64,000 nucleotides of DNA. Source: Acidovorax_G lacteus (lineage in GTDB: Bacteria; Pseudomonadota; Gammaproteobacteria; Burkholderiales; Burkholderiaceae_C). Under the pieces are notes generated by a model that saw only the letters and a program-made list of their open reading frames with translations, was not told the origin of the DNA and searched no databases. The DNA is taken from NCBI RefSeq assembly GCF_039540375.1, contig NZ_BAABEX010000011.1, forward strand, positions 130,651 through 194,650, in the 5' to 3' direction. This document shows positions 1-9,397 of the stretch, one piece after another (position 1 is the stretch's first letter; every line of letters starts with the position of its first letter). The translations under genes and the position numbers were made by a program.

Positions 1-8
1 AGCGCTGG

Positions 9-836
9 ATGGCCCGGCACGCCGAGCGCGCAGACCGGGCCTTGCCGGCGGGTGTGCAGGTGCTGCGCGACGTGGCCTACGGGCCGGGGGCTCGCCAGCG
101 CTTTGACGTGTACCTGCCGCCGCCCGGCCGCAGCCCTGCAGGCGTGGTGCCCATCGTCTTCATGGTGCATGGCGGCGCCTGGCGCATGGGCGACAAAGCC
201 CACGCCCCGGTGGTGGCCCACAAGGTCGCGCATTGGGTGGCGCAGCAGGGGCTGGTGCTGGTGTCCACCAACTACGGCCTGCTGCCGGGTACGCCGGTGG
301 CAGAGCAGTTGCAGGACGTGGCGCGGGCGCTGGCCGCGGTGCAGCGCGAGGCGGCGCGCTGGGGCGGTGATCCGCAGCGCGTGGTGGCCATGGGCCACTC
401 GGCCGGGGCGCACCTCGTTGCCTTGCTGGCCGCCCGCACCGATCTGGCCGCGGCCGCTGCGGCGCTGCCCGTGCTCGGCACCGTGGCGCTGGACAGCGCG
501 GCCCTGGACGTGCCGCGCATCATGCAGGCGCCCCATATGCCCCTGTACGACGAGCCTTTCGGGGCCGATCCGGCGCAGTGGGAGGCCCTGTCGCCCTGGC
601 ACCAGTGGCGCCCCGGAGTCGCACCGCTGCTGGCTGTGTGCTCCAGCCCGCGCCGCGTGTCGTGTGAGCAGGCGCGGAGCCTGCAGGCCCGTGCCGCCAC
701 CCTGGGCACCCGGGTCGAGGTGCTGCCGCAGGCGCTGGACCATAGCGAGATCAACGCCCGCCTGGGCGAACCTGGTGCCTACACCCAGGCGGTGGATGCG
801 TTCCTGCGCAGCCTGCCAGGCTGGCCGCAGCGCTAG
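9..836 (+). CDS. alpha/beta hydrolase, carboxylesterase-like (5' end may lie outside window)
   Basis: Alpha/beta-hydrolase fold enzyme, probably an esterase or arylformamidase-like hydrolase. The oxyanion-hole motif HGGAWRMGDK lies near residue 55, the nucleophile elbow GHSAGAH near residue 130, and the catalytic His is probably the one in ALDHSEIN near residue 240. No signal peptide is visible. The reading frame is open to the first base of the window, so the real start may lie upstream. A small secreted-protein gene follows on the same strand after 28 nt. The substrate cannot be read from the sequence; the fold assignment is firm. Confidence 0.85.
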   Translation: MARHAERADRALPAGVQVLRDVAYGPGARQRFDVYLPPPGRSPAGVVPIVFMVHGGAWRMGDKAHAPVVAHKVAHWVAQQGLVLVSTNYGLLPGTPVAEQLQDVARALAAVQREAARWGGDPQRVVAMGHSAGAHLVALLAARTDLAAAAAALPVLGTVALDSAALDVPRIMQAPHMPLYDEPFGADPAQWEALSPWHQWRPGVAPLLAVCSSPRRVSCEQARSLQARAATLGTRVEVLPQALDHSEINARLGEPGAYTQAVDAFLRSLPGWPQR

Positions 837-864
837 TGCCCGGCCGCGTGCTACGCTGAGCAGG

Positions 865-1158
865 ATGCTCAAGACCCCATATCCCCTCTGCCGTCGCTCG
901 GTCAGCGGCCCCGGGTCGTCGCCTGTGCGCCCACGATTGGGCGGGGGGTGGTGGGCCGGTGGTGCGCTGGCTTGGCTGCTGATCGCCAGCGCGGCCGAAG
1001 CCGCGCCCGCCCCGTGGTTTTACTGGCGCAGCCTGGTGGACGGTGCGCGCGTCTGCGCCCAGACCTCACCCGGCCCCGGTTGGGAGCGCGACAGCGAGGC
1101 CTACGATGGCCCGGGCTGTCAGCCTCGTCGCCGGGTGCTGATCGTGCCCATGCGCTGA
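865..1158 (+). CDS. small secreted protein of unknown function
   Basis: Predicted 97-residue protein. The ATG at 865 is preceded by GAGCAGG, a reasonable ribosome binding site. Residues about 30-47 form a hydrophobic stretch ending in SAAEAAPA, which looks like a signal peptide with an AxA cleavage site. The mature part is about 50 residues with two Cys (VCAQ, GPGCQP) that could form a disulfide, and it starts PAPWFYWRS. I do not recognise a family. The reading frame also continues upstream through the hydrolase gene, but that extension is a shadow of the other frame. Confidence 0.55.
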   Translation: MLKTPYPLCRRSVSGPGSSPVRPRLGGGWWAGGALAWLLIASAAEAAPAPWFYWRSLVDGARVCAQTSPGPGWERDSEAYDGPGCQPRRRVLIVPMR

Positions 1159-1321
1159 ACAGCACGGATGGGCGGACAAGGCCTGCCTGCGCGCTCCGGT
1201 GGCCTTGCCCCGTGTGTGGGGGGGCGCCGTGCTGGCGCAGGTGCCCGCCCGCATAGCGGGCCGTTCCGCCTGTCGCCAGAGTGTTTGCCCGCGGGCCCGT
1301 GCTCGGCGATGATGCAGGGAC

Positions 1322-2026
1322 ATGACCGACCTGATCCTGATCCGCCATGGCGAAACCGACTGGAACCGAGAGCTGCGTTTCCAGGGCCATGTGGACGTAC
1401 CCCTGAACGCCACCGGCATGGCGCAGGCCCAGCGCCTTGCAGAGCGCCTGGCTGCCGAACGCGTGGCGGTGGACCACCTGGTGTGCAGCGACCTGTTGCG
1501 CACACGCCAGACCGCCGCCCCTTCCCAGAAGGCCCTGTTGCCACAGCTGGCGCTGGAAACGCTGACCGACTCGGCGCTGCGCGAGCAGAGCTTTGGCATC
1601 GTCGATGGCTTGCGCGTGGACGACATCAAGCAGCAGCATGCCGACGCCTGGGCGCAGTGGCTGCGCTTCGATGCCGATGTGGGCATGCCCGGCGGCGAAA
1701 CCACGCGCCAGTTCCATGCGCGGGTGATGGACGCCTTGCATCGCATTGCGGCCCGGCATGTGGGCCAGACGGTGCTGGTGGTCACCCATGGAGGGGTGCT
1801 CGACATGGTGTGGCGCACGGCCCAGGGTCTGGAGTTGTCCGGTCCGCGGGTGAGTGACATTCCCAACGCTGGCCTGAACCGGGTGCGCATGCAGGATGGG
1901 CAGTGGAGCGTGCTGCAGTGGGCCGATACGCGCCACCTGGCCGATCTGCCCGCGCAGCCGGTCTACGATCAGGTCAAACTGCTGGCGACCGAGGCCGACA
2001 CCGAAGGCAGTCCGAGCGCTGCGTAA
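1322..2026 (+). CDS. histidine phosphatase family protein (phosphoglycerate mutase-like)
   Basis: Branch-1 histidine phosphatase of 234 residues. The RHGE motif is at residues 8-11 (LIRHGETDWN), with His9 as the expected phosphohistidine. The second catalytic His lies in VVTHGGVLDM near residue 160. Such enzymes dephosphorylate small metabolites (GpmB, CobC, PhoE types); the substrate is not evident, and no cobalamin genes are nearby to support CobC. The 3' end overlaps the convergent TPR gene by 58 bases. Confidence 0.85.
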   Translation: MTDLILIRHGETDWNRELRFQGHVDVPLNATGMAQAQRLAERLAAERVAVDHLVCSDLLRTRQTAAPSQKALLPQLALETLTDSALREQSFGIVDGLRVDDIKQQHADAWAQWLRFDADVGMPGGETTRQFHARVMDALHRIAARHVGQTVLVVTHGGVLDMVWRTAQGLELSGPRVSDIPNAGLNRVRMQDGQWSVLQWADTRHLADLPAQPVYDQVKLLATEADTEGSPSAA

Positions 2027-3330
2027 ACCACGCCCGCCTGCCGGGCCAGCCGCCGGGACTGCGGCTGCGCATTGCACTGGGGCTGCAGGAGGTTTTGTGC
2101 GGCCGTCCATTGGCCGTTGCACTGCAGGGCGTGCAGAAAGATCTGCTCAAACAGGTCGCGCTGCGCGTGACTGCCCCCCACCTCGACCATGCGCGGCAGG
2201 GCCACGCCCAAGTGGCGCACGGCCGCGCCCCAGTCGCCTTGTGCATGGGCGAACAGGCCCTCGGCGGCGGGCAGGCAGACCTGTTGCCAGACCGTGCCGT
2301 CCCGCGCCGCATCGGCCCGCTCCGCATGGGCCGCCAGGCTGTCGCGCAGTGCGGCCGCTGCGGTCCAGTAGCCAGCACGCGCAAGGCCGTAGAGGTACTG
2401 CAGGTCCAGGAATGGCAGCACATGGTCCGGTTGGCGCGTCGCCAGGTGGCGCCCTATATCGGCCCAGCGGCCCCCCACGTCCACGCCCGCCAGCTCCAGC
2501 CGCGCGAGCAGCGACACCGCGTTGATCTGGTCCTGCGAGTAATCCTTGGCCACACCCCAGACCTGCGAGTCGTACAGCGCCAGCACCTCGGAATGCCGGT
2601 CCAGTTCGAGCAGAAACAGGGCCTGGTGCCACCAGTTGTGCGTGACCATGAACGAGTTGAGCCCGGTCCAGGTGTCGTTCACGCTTTCCAGAAACTGCAG
2701 GCCTTCCACCAGACGCCCCTGCGTCAGCATCACATGGGCCAGCGCGTGGTGGGCCCAGGGCTCCTTGCGGCGCAGGCGGATTGCATGCTGCGCCGCTGCC
2801 TCGGCCTCGGCCAGCAGATGGCACTGCTCCCAGGCAAAGGCCAGCATGCCGTGCAGGTAGGGCACTTCGGCGGCAGCATCGCGCGCCAGCAGGGCCATGC
2901 GCAGCATGCCGGGTGAATCGCCGCGGTTGAAACGGTGGTACTGGCCGAGCTTGACCGAGGCCAGGTCGCGCGGATGGAGGCGTGCCTGCTCCTCGTGCAG
3001 GGCTGCGGCGCGCAGGATGTCCCCGTCCACCCAGGCTGCCACGGCTGCGACCCAGCGTTGCTCGCGTTCGGTTGCGTGGGCGGCCCCGGCCAGCGCGCGC
3101 TCCATGTAGGGCCGAGCCTGCGCGGGGGCGTCGCCTGTTTCGGCAAACATGTGCAGTGCGGCGCAGCAGGCCTGCACCGTGGGCGACGGGTCGTCCGCGG
3201 CTTCCAGGACCCGCACCGCGCGCGCCTCGCTCGCGATGAAGCCTTCGACGAAATCGTTCACCCGGTCCACGCTGGCGGTGTCGTGGAGCGTGAGGGCGTT
3301 GCCCAGGCTGTCGGTGGTGGAGATCGGCAT
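1969..3330 (-). CDS. tetratricopeptide repeat protein (TTC38-like)
   Basis: Soluble 453-residue alpha-helical protein with TPR-like helical pairs (for example PYLHGMLAFAWEQCHLLAEAE and PWAHHALAHVMLTQGRLVEG). The spacing and the conserved HNWWHQALFLLELD stretch resemble the TTC38 family. There is no signal peptide or membrane segment, so it is probably cytoplasmic. Biochemical function is unknown for the family. Its last 58 bases overlap the 3' end of the convergent phosphatase gene. The start is the ATG at 3330. Confidence 0.75.
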   Translation of the reverse strand: MPISTTDSLGNALTLHDTASVDRVNDFVEGFIASEARAVRVLEAADDPSPTVQACCAALHMFAETGDAPAQARPYMERALAGAAHATEREQRWVAAVAAWVDGDILRAAALHEEQARLHPRDLASVKLGQYHRFNRGDSPGMLRMALLARDAAAEVPYLHGMLAFAWEQCHLLAEAEAAAQHAIRLRRKEPWAHHALAHVMLTQGRLVEGLQFLESVNDTWTGLNSFMVTHNWWHQALFLLELDRHSEVLALYDSQVWGVAKDYSQDQINAVSLLARLELAGVDVGGRWADIGRHLATRQPDHVLPFLDLQYLYGLARAGYWTAAAALRDSLAAHAERADAARDGTVWQQVCLPAAEGLFAHAQGDWGAAVRHLGVALPRMVEVGGSHAQRDLFEQIFLHALQCNGQWTAAQNLLQPQCNAQPQSRRLARQAGVVYAALGLPSVSASVASSLT

Positions 3331-3360
3331 GGCGGGGCAGTGATGAAAGAGGCTGCGGCG

Positions 3361-3972
3361 CTACTGCGAGCGGGTGAGTGCCAGATAGGCCTCGCGCGTG
3401 GCGGGCGATACCGACGCCACCAGTTGCGGGTACGGCGTCTGGTGCCGCGCCAGCATGCGCGCGCTGGCCACCGTGCGGGACTTGCAGTACCAGTGGCACG
3501 TGTGCTGCAGCAGCAGCAGTTCGGCCGAGATGGTGTAGGCGCGGTCGCGGGTGCTCAGCCCGGCTGTGTTGGCCATCGCACGGGATACGCCTTCGGCGTG
3601 CACCGCCAGGGCACGTCGCATGTCAAAGGTGGCTGCGGGTGCCAGGCGGGTGGCATAGGGCAGGGCAAAGGGCCAGCGGCTCACACGGGCTTCGGGCTCG
3701 GGCGTCTGTGCGAAGTCTTTGGCCAGGCGGGTGAGCTGCTCGCTCAGCTGCACCTCGCTGGTGGTCAGCAGGCGCCAGATCTGCTGGCTGCGCTCTGCGT
3801 CCTTTTCTCCCATTGCGCGCAGGTAGCCTTCGGTCAGGCCTTCCATCAGGCGTTCGATCTGGTACGGGGCCAGGTACTGTGCCAGCCGCGCAATGCGCTG
3901 GCGCTGCTCGCGTGCGTTGAGCACCAGCACCGACGAGAAGCCGACCAGGAAGGTGAGAAGAAATGCGTCCAT
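3361..3972 (-). CDS. membrane-anchored protein of unknown function
   Basis: 203-residue protein starting with one hydrophobic segment (MDAFLLTFLVGFSSVLVL), followed by an alpha-helical, charged soluble part rich in Arg and Gln. One N-terminal anchor suggests an inner-membrane protein. The ATG at 3972 was chosen because the upstream extension of the frame is a shadow of the amidase gene. It lies 4 bases downstream of the amidase stop, so the two genes are probably cotranscribed. No family recognised. Confidence 0.55.
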   Translation of the reverse strand: MDAFLLTFLVGFSSVLVLNAREQRQRIARLAQYLAPYQIERLMEGLTEGYLRAMGEKDAERSQQIWRLLTTSEVQLSEQLTRLAKDFAQTPEPEARVSRWPFALPYATRLAPAATFDMRRALAVHAEGVSRAMANTAGLSTRDRAYTISAELLLLQHTCHWYCKSRTVASARMLARHQTPYPQLVASVSPATREAYLALTRSQ

Positions 3973-3976
3973 GCGC

Positions 3977-5392
3977 CTATTGTGCGGCTGCGGCCGACGG
4001 CGGCTCGGGCCAGGCGCGCATCGGGCCGCGCAGGTGTTCGAAAGCGCGGGACATCTGCAGCACGCCGAGGTCGTCGAACCGTGGCCCTGCAATCTGCAGT
4101 CCGATGGGCAGGCCGGCCCGGCTGAAGCCGCAGGGCACCGAGGCTGCGGGCTGCTCCGACATGTTGAATGGCACTGTGAAGGCAATGTGCTCCAGAGGGC
4201 GCAGCGGGTCGTTGGTGGGCGAAGGCCACTCGGCCTGGAAGGCCGTGATCGGTGCGACCGGCGAGATCACGTAGTCGAACGCGCTGCAGGCGCGCACGGT
4301 GGCAATGCGTGTGAGGTAGAACTGGTGGCTGGCCTGGAAGACCTCGGTGCCGCTCATGTTGGCGGCAGAGTCGGCCCAGGTGCGGATGTAGGGCAGGACC
4401 TTGTCGCGCTGGGCCGGTGGCAGGGCCTGCAGGTCCACATGGGAGCGCATGCGCCAGTAGTGGTCCATGCCGTCGAGCATCGTACGGGTGAGGAAGGGCT
4501 GCATGGGCTCGACCACGGCGCCGGCCTGCTCGAACAGGCGAGCGGCGTTCTCGACGGCATCCCGTACCTCGGCATCCACCGGCAGTCCGCAGCCCGCGTC
4601 CAGCAGCAGGCCGATGCGCACACCGCGCAGCCATTCGGTGCCGCGGTCGAAGGCGTGCCAGGCGATGTCCTGGGGCGGCAGGCTCATGGTGTCGCGCGCA
4701 TCGGGCTGGCTCAGCACCTGCATCATCAGCGCGGCGTCCTGCACAGTGCGCGTCATCGGCCCGGCAGCGCGGCCCGTGTAGGGCGGATCGATCGGAATCC
4801 GCCCCAGGCTGGGCTTGAGGCTGAAGATGCCGCACCAGCTCGCGGGCAGGCGCAGCGAGCCGCCGATGTCGGTGCCTACATGGAAGGGCCCGTAGCCCGC
4901 GGCGGCCGCGGCACCGCCGCCGGCACTCGATCCGCCCGGACCTTTGCGCAGATCCCAAGGATTGCGCGACAGCGGGTGGAACGTGGACAGCCCGGACGAC
5001 AGCATGCCGTAGTCGGGCATGGTGGTTTTGGCCCAGAGGAGGGCGCCGGCTTCGCGCATGCGCGCAGCCGGTGGGGCATCGGCTGCGGCGGGCGTGAGGG
5101 CCACGGCAGCGGTTCCGAGTGGGGTGGGATCGCCCTGCGTGGCGATATTGTCCTTGATGGTGACGGGCACGCCGTCCACCGGGCCCAGCGGTGCGCCTTG
5201 CTGCCAGCGGGCCTCGCTGGCGCGGGCCTGCGCCAGTGCGGCATCCGGCCGCAGCAGGTAGGTGGCCTGCAGGTGCGGCTCCCAGCGCTCTGCATGATCC
5301 AGCACCGACTGCATGACCTCCACGGGTGAGAGCTGGCGGCTGCGGTAGGCGGCCACGAGGTCCGGGGCGCTGAGGTCGTGCAAGGCGGTCAT
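3977..5392 (-). CDS. amidase (amidase-signature family)
   Basis: Amidase-signature hydrolase of about 471 residues with the Ser-cisSer-Lys triad: Lys in VTIKDN, cis-Ser in GGSSAGG, and the nucleophile Ser in GTDIGGS. These enzymes hydrolyse carboxamides; homologues include GatA and fatty-acid, indoleacetamide and mandelamide amidases. GatB/GatC genes are absent, so a free-standing metabolic amidase is more likely than tRNA amidotransferase. I chose the ATG at 5392; an in-frame TTG at 5404 is possible and neither has a clear Shine-Dalgarno. It lies downstream of a peptide-type ABC importer on the same strand, so it could act on an imported amide (inference). Confidence 0.88.
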   Translation of the reverse strand: MTALHDLSAPDLVAAYRSRQLSPVEVMQSVLDHAERWEPHLQATYLLRPDAALAQARASEARWQQGAPLGPVDGVPVTIKDNIATQGDPTPLGTAAVALTPAAADAPPAARMREAGALLWAKTTMPDYGMLSSGLSTFHPLSRNPWDLRKGPGGSSAGGGAAAAAGYGPFHVGTDIGGSLRLPASWCGIFSLKPSLGRIPIDPPYTGRAAGPMTRTVQDAALMMQVLSQPDARDTMSLPPQDIAWHAFDRGTEWLRGVRIGLLLDAGCGLPVDAEVRDAVENAARLFEQAGAVVEPMQPFLTRTMLDGMDHYWRMRSHVDLQALPPAQRDKVLPYIRTWADSAANMSGTEVFQASHQFYLTRIATVRACSAFDYVISPVAPITAFQAEWPSPTNDPLRPLEHIAFTVPFNMSEQPAASVPCGFSRAGLPIGLQIAGPRFDDLGVLQMSRAFEHLRGPMRAWPEPPSAAAAQ

Positions 5393-5425
5393 GGGCAAAG
5401 GCAATGATTACGAGCAAAAAGGGGC

Positions 5426-5470
5426 GCTCGTGCTTGCTAATCAAGCACGAGCAGCTATGAATTCAGGAGC
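5426..5470. repeat. dispersed palindrome, family 1, copy A
   Basis: Inverted repeat GCTCGTGCTTG / CAAGCACGAGC with a five-base loop (CTAAT), followed by AGCTATGAATT. It is the first of seven copies or half-copies in the window and lies just upstream of the amidase gene. Confidence 0.8.
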
Positions 5471-5771
5471 AAATCGCTGCCACGCACGCCAGTAACCCCG
5501 GCCGCTGTGCGCGACCCTGGATTGCCTGCAACTGGCACGGCCCAGGCAAGGGCAACCGGGCCAGGACGGCCCCGCCGCGAGAGCAGGAGCTGAAGGCCGC
5601 AGGATTCAGCGAACCTGTGTCCCCTCGCCACGCGTGCCACGGGGCGCGGACCAGGCGAGTGCAGCCAAGCCAGGACCGCCCCGCCGCGATAGCTGCGTCC
5701 CCCTGCCCGCAGGGCGCAGTCCTGCGAGAGCGGGGGGATGCGCCGCAGGCGCTCAGGGGGGTGTCCCCACT
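5471..5771. repeat. GC-rich intergenic stretch with transporter-associated repeat (family 2)
   Basis: No gene is visible. The stretch begins directly after the stop of the substrate-binding protein gene (minus strand). Read on that strand it opens with CCCCCCTGAGCGC and holds a run of C, then CGCGGCGGGG. A related CGCGGCGGGG block recurs near 5573, so there may be two copies. Related sequence follows the permease gene at 9300-9396 and urtA at 59657-59795. Confidence 0.6.
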
Positions 5772-7262
5772 TCAAGACCACGACAGCGACGAGAGGTCGT
5801 TGACGAAGATCGGCATGTCCTTCCAGAGGCCCTTGAGGTTCTTGTTGGCCACCGTGACCCACTGCGGCTGGTACAGGAACGCGTGCACCGAGTCTTCGGC
5901 CAGCAGGCGCTGTGCCTCGCCCAGCAGCTTGGCGCGGTCGGCCGGGCGCGGGGCGTTCTTGATCTTGTCGAACAGCTCGTTGAACTTCTTGGACTCGTAG
6001 CCCCAGTAGTAATCGGGCTTGGCAAAGTTGCCCAGGTCGAATGGCTCGACGTGCGAAATGATGGTCAGGTCGTAGTTCTTGCTGCCATAGGTGCCCGACA
6101 GCCACTGCGCCCATTCCACGTTCTGGATCTTGGCAACGATGCCGATCTTGGCCAGTTGCGCGGCGATCACCTCGCCGCCTTGGCGGGCGTAGGGTGGGGG
6201 AGGCAGCGTGAGCGTGAGTTCGAGCGGCGTCTTGATGCCCGCTTCGGCCAGCAGGCGCTTGCCCTTTTCGATGTCGAACGGGTTGATGCCGGTGGTGTCC
6301 ACATAGCCAAAAGCGCCGGGCACGTAGTGGCTGCCGATCGGTGCGCCATAGCCATCGCCTGCGCCTTCGATGACCGCCTTGCGGTCAATGGCCGAGGCAA
6401 TGGCGCGGCGCACGCGCACGTCGTCGAGCGGCTTGCGCTTGTTGTTCATCGCCAGGATGGTTTTGGCACGCGAGCCGCTTACCACCACCTGGTAGCGCGG
6501 ATTGGTCTTGAACTGGGCCACGCTGCGGGGTGTGACGCGCGGGAAGGCGTCCACGTCGCCCGCCAGCAATGCAGCCACCTGGGCGGCCGGGTCGGCAATG
6601 AAGCGGAACGTGGCGCGCTTGATCTTGATGCTGGCTGGCGCACGGAAGCCGTCCCAGGCGGTCAGCACCACGGAGGAGCCTTTGTTCCAGTTGGCCAATT
6701 GGTACGGGCCCGTGCCCACGGGCTTGGTGGCGTTGGTGTCCACGCTCTTGGGCTCGACGATGATGGCCGTGGCCTGGCCCAGCAGGAACAGCAGGTCCGG
6801 GTCGATTTCCTTGTTGAGCAGCACCACGGTGTGCTCGTCCACCACCTGCGTGGTCAGGTTGGCGAAGGTGCGTTTGTCCTTGTTGGTGCTTTTCTCGGCC
6901 GCCGCGCGGTCGAACGAGAACTTCACGGCCGCCGCATTGAAGGGCTCGCCGTTCTGGAACTTCACGCCGCGGCGCAGCTTGAAGGTGTAGGTCTTGAGGT
7001 CGGGCGAGACTTCCCAGCTCTCGGCCAGCAGGGGCGAGACCGTTCCGTCGGGATTGATTTTGGTGAGCGCCTCGAACACGTTGTAGTGCACGATCTCGGC
7101 GATGGCCGACGCCGCACCCGCCGTGGGATCGAGACCCGGGGGCTCCAGGGTCATGGCGAGCACCACCGCATCCTTGCGGCTCTGGGCCAGCGCGCCCAGC
7201 GGGGTGGCCAGCGGTACGGCGGCGATGGCGCCGGTGGCGAGAACGGTACGGCGATTGAGCAT
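5772..7262 (-). CDS. ABC transporter substrate-binding protein, peptide/nickel (SBP_bac_5) family
   Basis: Periplasmic receptor of 496 residues for a dipeptide/oligopeptide-type importer. It begins MLNRRTVLATG and has a hydrophobic stretch ending in ALAQ, which resembles a Tat or Sec signal peptide of about 28 residues. The family pattern LEPPGLDPTAGA...LTKINPDGTVSPLLAESWEVSPDLKTYTF is at the mature N-terminus. The ATG at 7262 follows GGAGAG; an upstream extension of the frame is not needed. It is the last gene of the five-gene operon, separated from the ATPase gene by a 72-nt leader containing a stem-loop. The ligand is unknown; peptides, glutathione or other small amides are possible. Confidence 0.9.
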   Translation of the reverse strand: MLNRRTVLATGAIAAVPLATPLGALAQSRKDAVVLAMTLEPPGLDPTAGAASAIAEIVHYNVFEALTKINPDGTVSPLLAESWEVSPDLKTYTFKLRRGVKFQNGEPFNAAAVKFSFDRAAAEKSTNKDKRTFANLTTQVVDEHTVVLLNKEIDPDLLFLLGQATAIIVEPKSVDTNATKPVGTGPYQLANWNKGSSVVLTAWDGFRAPASIKIKRATFRFIADPAAQVAALLAGDVDAFPRVTPRSVAQFKTNPRYQVVVSGSRAKTILAMNNKRKPLDDVRVRRAIASAIDRKAVIEGAGDGYGAPIGSHYVPGAFGYVDTTGINPFDIEKGKRLLAEAGIKTPLELTLTLPPPPYARQGGEVIAAQLAKIGIVAKIQNVEWAQWLSGTYGSKNYDLTIISHVEPFDLGNFAKPDYYWGYESKKFNELFDKIKNAPRPADRAKLLGEAQRLLAEDSVHAFLYQPQWVTVANKNLKGLWKDMPIFVNDLSSLSWS

Positions 7263-7281
7263 GTCGAATCTCTCCAGACAA

Positions 7282-7322
7282 CAAAAAACCCACGGAATCC
7301 CGCAGCGCACCCGCGCTGCGGG
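7282..7322 (-). terminator. stem-loop with T-run in the leader of the substrate-binding protein gene
   Basis: Nine-base-pair stem CCCGCAGCG / CGCTGCGGG (7299-7322, six-base loop). On the minus strand it is followed ten bases later by six T residues. It lies between the ATPase and binding-protein genes. It could be an intercistronic terminator, or a 5' structure stabilising the binding-protein transcript. Confidence 0.4.
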
Positions 7323-7334
7323 GGATGCCTCTTT

Positions 7335-8242
7335 TTACACCATCGCTGGCCCTGCGCTGCTGGCGCCCTCGGGCATCGAAGGGGCCTTGGCCGCAAGTGC
7401 CGCCTGCCTGCGCGCCCGCGCCCGTCCGGGCTGTACCTGCGGCACTGCGTTGACCAGTGAACGGGTGTAGGGGTGCTGGGCGTGGGCAAACAGCTCGGCA
7501 GGCGCGCCGCGCTCGACGATGCGCCCTTGATACAGCACCACCACCTCGTCGCACAGGTGGTTGACCACCGCCAAGTCGTGGCTGATGAGCAGGTAGCTCA
7601 CGCCGAACTGCGCCTGCAGATCCATCATGAGGTTGAGCACCTGGGCCTGCACCGACACATCGAGTGCGCTCACCGGCTCGTCGGCCACGATCAGGCGCGG
7701 CCGGGTGATGAGCGCGCGCGCGATCGCAATGCGCTGGCGCTGGCCGCCCGAGAATTCGTGCGGGTACTTGCCCAGGTCTTGCGGGCGCAGGCCCACCTGG
7801 GCCAGCACCTCGGCGGCGCGCGCGTGCTGGTCGGCGCGCGTGCTGCCGCCCTGCGCCTGCAGGGGCTCGGTGACGATGCGCTCCACCGTCTGGCGCGGAT
7901 CGAGCGATCCGTACGGGTCCTGGAACACCATCTGGAAGTCGCGGCGTGCGGCCCGCAGTTCGGCCGCGGGCAGGGCATGCAGATTGCGCCCGAGCAGTTC
8001 AACCGAGCCCGCCGTGGGCGTGTCGAGCGCCATCACCAGCCGGGCCAGCGTGGACTTGCCCGAGCCCGACTCGCCCACGATGCCCAGGCTCTTGCCGGCG
8101 GGCATGGTGAAGCTCACACCGTTCAGCGCCTGCACCTTGGCGGGCGGGCGGAACAGGTGCTCGCGCGGCAGCGTGTATTCGCGCACCAGATCGGTCACGC
8201 GCAGCAGCGGGGCCTCGACGGGCTGCTGGGGGGGCTCGGCGC

Positions 8243-8246
<4 letters not shown>
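7335..8246 (-). CDS. ABC transporter ATP-binding protein (DppF/OppF type)
   Basis: Second ATPase of the peptide-type importer, 303 residues. Walker A is GESGSGKST, the ABC signature is FSGGQRQRI, Walker B is LIVADEPVSALD, and the switch His is in LISHDL. The C-terminal OppC-type extension includes RIVERGAPAELF and HPYTRSL. The ATG at 8246 overlaps the stop of the upstream ATPase as ATGA, indicating translational coupling. The two ATPases probably form a heterodimer on the cytoplasmic side of the permease. Confidence 0.93.
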
Positions 8247-9241
<995 letters not shown>

Positions 9242-9299
9242 GGTGTTGCGTTGTGGGAGTGGCCCGCAGGGCGGGCGCGGGCGCTGGCGATGTGAGTGT

Positions 9300-9396
9300 C
9301 AACGGGGAAGGGCCGCCCCGCAGGACTGGAGGCGTGTCCCTCCCGCACGGCGCAGCTGTGGGAGAGCCGTGGAATACGCGAAGCGACTCAGGGGAG
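9300..9396. repeat. transporter-associated intercistronic repeat (family 2), copy after permease gene
   Basis: Begins immediately after the permease stop codon. Read on the minus strand it starts CTCCCCTGAGTCGC and ends with GCGGGGCGGCCC. It resembles the sequence after the binding-protein gene (5471-5771) and after urtA (59657-59795). No ORF is credible in this gap. Confidence 0.55.
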
Positions 9397-9397
9397 A

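Noticed and set aside
3846..5444. Long open frame antisense or out of frame with the amidase gene
   Set aside because: Arg/Pro/Ala-rich low-complexity translation, typical of a shadow of a high-GC gene; no domain visible.
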